This document shows positions 4,671-5,747 of a DNA stretch of 5,747 bases, piece by piece. The translations under genes were made by a program, and so were the position numbers. The stretch's first letter is position 1, and the number at the start of each line of letters is the position of its first letter. The DNA is from Bacillota bacterium. GTDB lineage: Bacteria > Bacillota > Clostridia > Lachnospirales > Lachnospiraceae. The stretch is taken from assembly GCA_023441145.1 (NCBI GenBank), contig JAEZQN010000003.1:1-5747 (forward strand). Direction: 5' to 3'. Under the pieces are notes generated by a model. The model did no database searches, was not told the DNA's origin, and saw only the letters and a list, made by a program, of their open reading frames with translations.

Positions 4671-5546
4671 TTCAATATTTTGAATCTGTTCACGAATCTT
4701 CTCTATCTCAGTCTTAATATCTATGGCCATATTGGAAACTTCCAAATCGTTAGCCTTAGATAAAATAGTATTCGCTTCACGATTCATCTCTTGGGCAATA
4801 AAATCAAGTTTTCTACCTACACTATTGCCCTCAGCCAAAGTACTCTTGGTATGGTTAATGTGACTCTTCAAACGAACGGTTTCTTCATCCACACAAATCT
4901 TGTCAGAATATATAATTAACTCAGTAGCCAATACAGATTCATCAATCTTAGTATCTCCTAAAAGCTCCTGAACCTTGTTCATAAGCTTATCACGGTACTC
5001 CTTAATGATCTGTGGTTCTCTCTCTTCAATAAATGCCACCTTATCATTAATCGCATCCAATTTCTGAAAGATATCCTTCTTAAGATGGTCACCCTCTACT
5101 ATTCTAGTTTCCACAAAGCGCTCACATGCTTCATTAATAGTAGTCTCAAGCAAAGACCATATCTCCTCTTCATCAATATCCTGTTCTTCTAACGTAAGAA
5201 CCTCAGGATATCTAGATAGTGAAGAAGCCTTCAGATCATTCTCCAAGTCAAAATCTTCACTTAATTTCTTAATATTTGTATAATATGCTCTAGCAATGTC
5301 TTCATTGTATTTCACACAGAGCTTACTTTCTGTATAGTCCTCATAGGTAATAAAGACGTCTACTTTTCCTCGTTGAATGTACTGCTTTAATAGATTACGA
5401 ATAGAAGCTTCAAAGAAGCTAATCTTTTTTGGCATCTTAATCGTAACATCACAATACCTATGATTAACCGCCTTTATCTCTACAATAATCTTTCTGTTTA
5501 CAGTAGAATTCTCACTTCTACCAAAACCTGTCATACTCTTAATCAT
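4668..5546 (-). CDS. yicC: YicC/YloC family endoribonuclease
   Basis: Member of the YicC family, whose characterised members are endoribonucleases that act on small RNAs and mRNA; B. subtilis YloC sits in this same gene cluster. The 292-residue length is typical. The N-terminal domain opens with the diagnostic MIKSMTGFGRSE, followed by EIKAVNHRYCD (24-34) and QRGKVDV (58-64). The central region is a long charged helical stretch (about 120-200). The C-terminal domain (DUF1732) shows EETVRLKSHI (221-230) and GRKLDFIAQEMNREANTILSK (244-264), the most conserved part of the family. The start has AAGAAGG (5555-5561) 8 nt upstream. It is the first gene after the promoter at 5636-5664, with a leader of roughly 80 nt, and appears to head the operon. 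Confidence 0.96.
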   Translation of the reverse strand: MIKSMTGFGRSENSTVNRKIIVEIKAVNHRYCDVTIKMPKKISFFEASIRNLLKQYIQRGKVDVFITYEDYTESKLCVKYNEDIARAYYTNIKKLSEDFDLENDLKASSLSRYPEVLTLEEQDIDEEEIWSLLETTINEACERFVETRIVEGDHLKKDIFQKLDAINDKVAFIEEREPQIIKEYRDKLMNKVQELLGDTKIDESVLATELIIYSDKICVDEETVRLKSHINHTKSTLAEGNSVGRKLDFIAQEMNREANTILSKANDLEVSNMAIDIKTEIEKIREQIQNIE

Positions 5547-5635
5547 GTTGGCTACCTTCTTTATAATTATTTAACCTTCTTTTTGTAGAAAGGGAATCTA
5601 TGACCAATAAAACAGAATTTGTCCATACATAATTA

Positions 5636-5664
5636 ATTATATAGAAATTCGTACACTAAGTCAA
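5636..5664 (-). promoter_or_regulatory. Strong sigma-A-type promoter for the yicC operon
   Basis: On the - strand TTGACT (5664-5659) and TATAAT (5641-5636) are separated by exactly 17 bp, one mismatch from consensus overall. Transcription would start near 5629, leaving an approximately 83-nt leader before yicC. The -35 box lies 6 bp after the stop of the upstream gene, so the operon starts here rather than only by read-through. Confidence 0.88.
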
Positions 5665-5670
5665 GCTAGA

Positions 5671-5747
5671 CTACCGGTAGCTTTCATCCAATTCTCTATA
5701 GAAAACCTTGATTAAAGGTCTTAAACTATGGTCATCAAGTACTGCAA
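5671..5747 (-). CDS. C-terminal fragment of an unidentified protein
   Basis: A - strand frame enters from the right edge (first full codon at 5745) and ends at TAG 5673-5671. It gives 24 residues beginning AVLDDHSLRPLIKVF and ending ELDESYR, a charged, probably helical tail. The other two - strand frames close within nine codons. I do not recognise the family. The stop codon is embedded in the 10-bp palindrome CTACCGGTAG (5671-5680). No U-tract follows, so transcription may continue into yicC. Confidence 0.55.
   Translation of the reverse strand, partial: AVLDDHSLRPLIKVFYRELDESYR

Noticed and set aside
4521..4763. 80-residue + strand open frame with hydrophobic C-terminal half
   Set aside because: Antisense to remA and the yicC 3' end; the hydrophobicity follows from AT-rich antisense codons.
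5567..5630. Two short - strand frames in the yicC leader (ATG at 5630, 10 codons; ATG at 5626, 19 codons)
   Set aside because: Neither has a Shine-Dalgarno sequence, and the first begins at the predicted transcript start. Short open frames are expected by chance in an 83-nt leader.
5663..5683. Palindromic CTACCGGTAG and AAGCTA/TAGCTT inverted repeat at the end of the right-edge gene
   Set aside because: The stem is short, overlaps the yicC -35 box and lacks a following U-tract, so neither a terminator nor an operator is well supported.
1..5747. CRISPR array, tRNA, rRNA, insertion sequence or phage attachment site
   Set aside because: No regularly spaced repeats, no tRNA-like cloverleaf or rRNA sequence, and no transposase or terminal inverted repeats were seen.

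Overview
The window (about 37% GC by eye) reads as chromosomal DNA from a low-GC Firmicute, most likely a Clostridia/Lachnospiraceae-type organism. The evidence is the gene run yicC/yloC - remA - gmk - rpoZ, which is a conserved Firmicutes neighbourhood, strong AGGAGG-type ribosome binding sites, a guanylate kinase P-loop of the form GFSGAGKGT, and Gram-positive-type signal peptidases with one N-terminal membrane anchor.

Layout. The + strand carries the left third. It holds the 3' end of an unidentified gene (to 100), a small 62-residue tyrosine-rich protein of unknown function (183-371) with its own intrinsic terminator, and a 518-residue ABC-F ATPase resembling B. subtilis YfmM (570-2126) behind its own sigma-A-type promoter. 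The - strand carries the rest. A consensus-like promoter (5636-5664) drives yicC (5546-4668), remA (4657-4370), gmk (4377-3745), rpoZ (3743-3504) and two tandem type I signal peptidases (3437-2883 and 2856-2188). The run ends at a hairpin (2131-2170) lying between the convergent ABC-F and signal peptidase genes. A further - strand gene enters from the right edge and ends at 5671.

How the genes relate. The - strand cluster reads as one operon. Junctions are overlapping or 1-26 nt apart up to rpoZ and between the two peptidases, and there is a 66-nt gap with a hairpin between rpoZ and the first peptidase. It joins RNA metabolism (YicC), a matrix/osmoprotection regulator (RemA), guanine nucleotide supply (Gmk), an RNA polymerase subunit (omega) and protein export processing (LepB x2). 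In B. subtilis the gene after rpoZ is coaBC. Here a signal peptidase pair takes that place.

I do not see a clearly new multi-gene system. The parts most worth a second look are the small tyrosine-rich gene, whose leader holds a 16-bp perfect palindrome and a hairpin predicted to bury its Shine-Dalgarno sequence; the divergent second signal peptidase, with an altered residue run around its catalytic serine; and the short upstream reading frame overlapping the ABC-F start codon.
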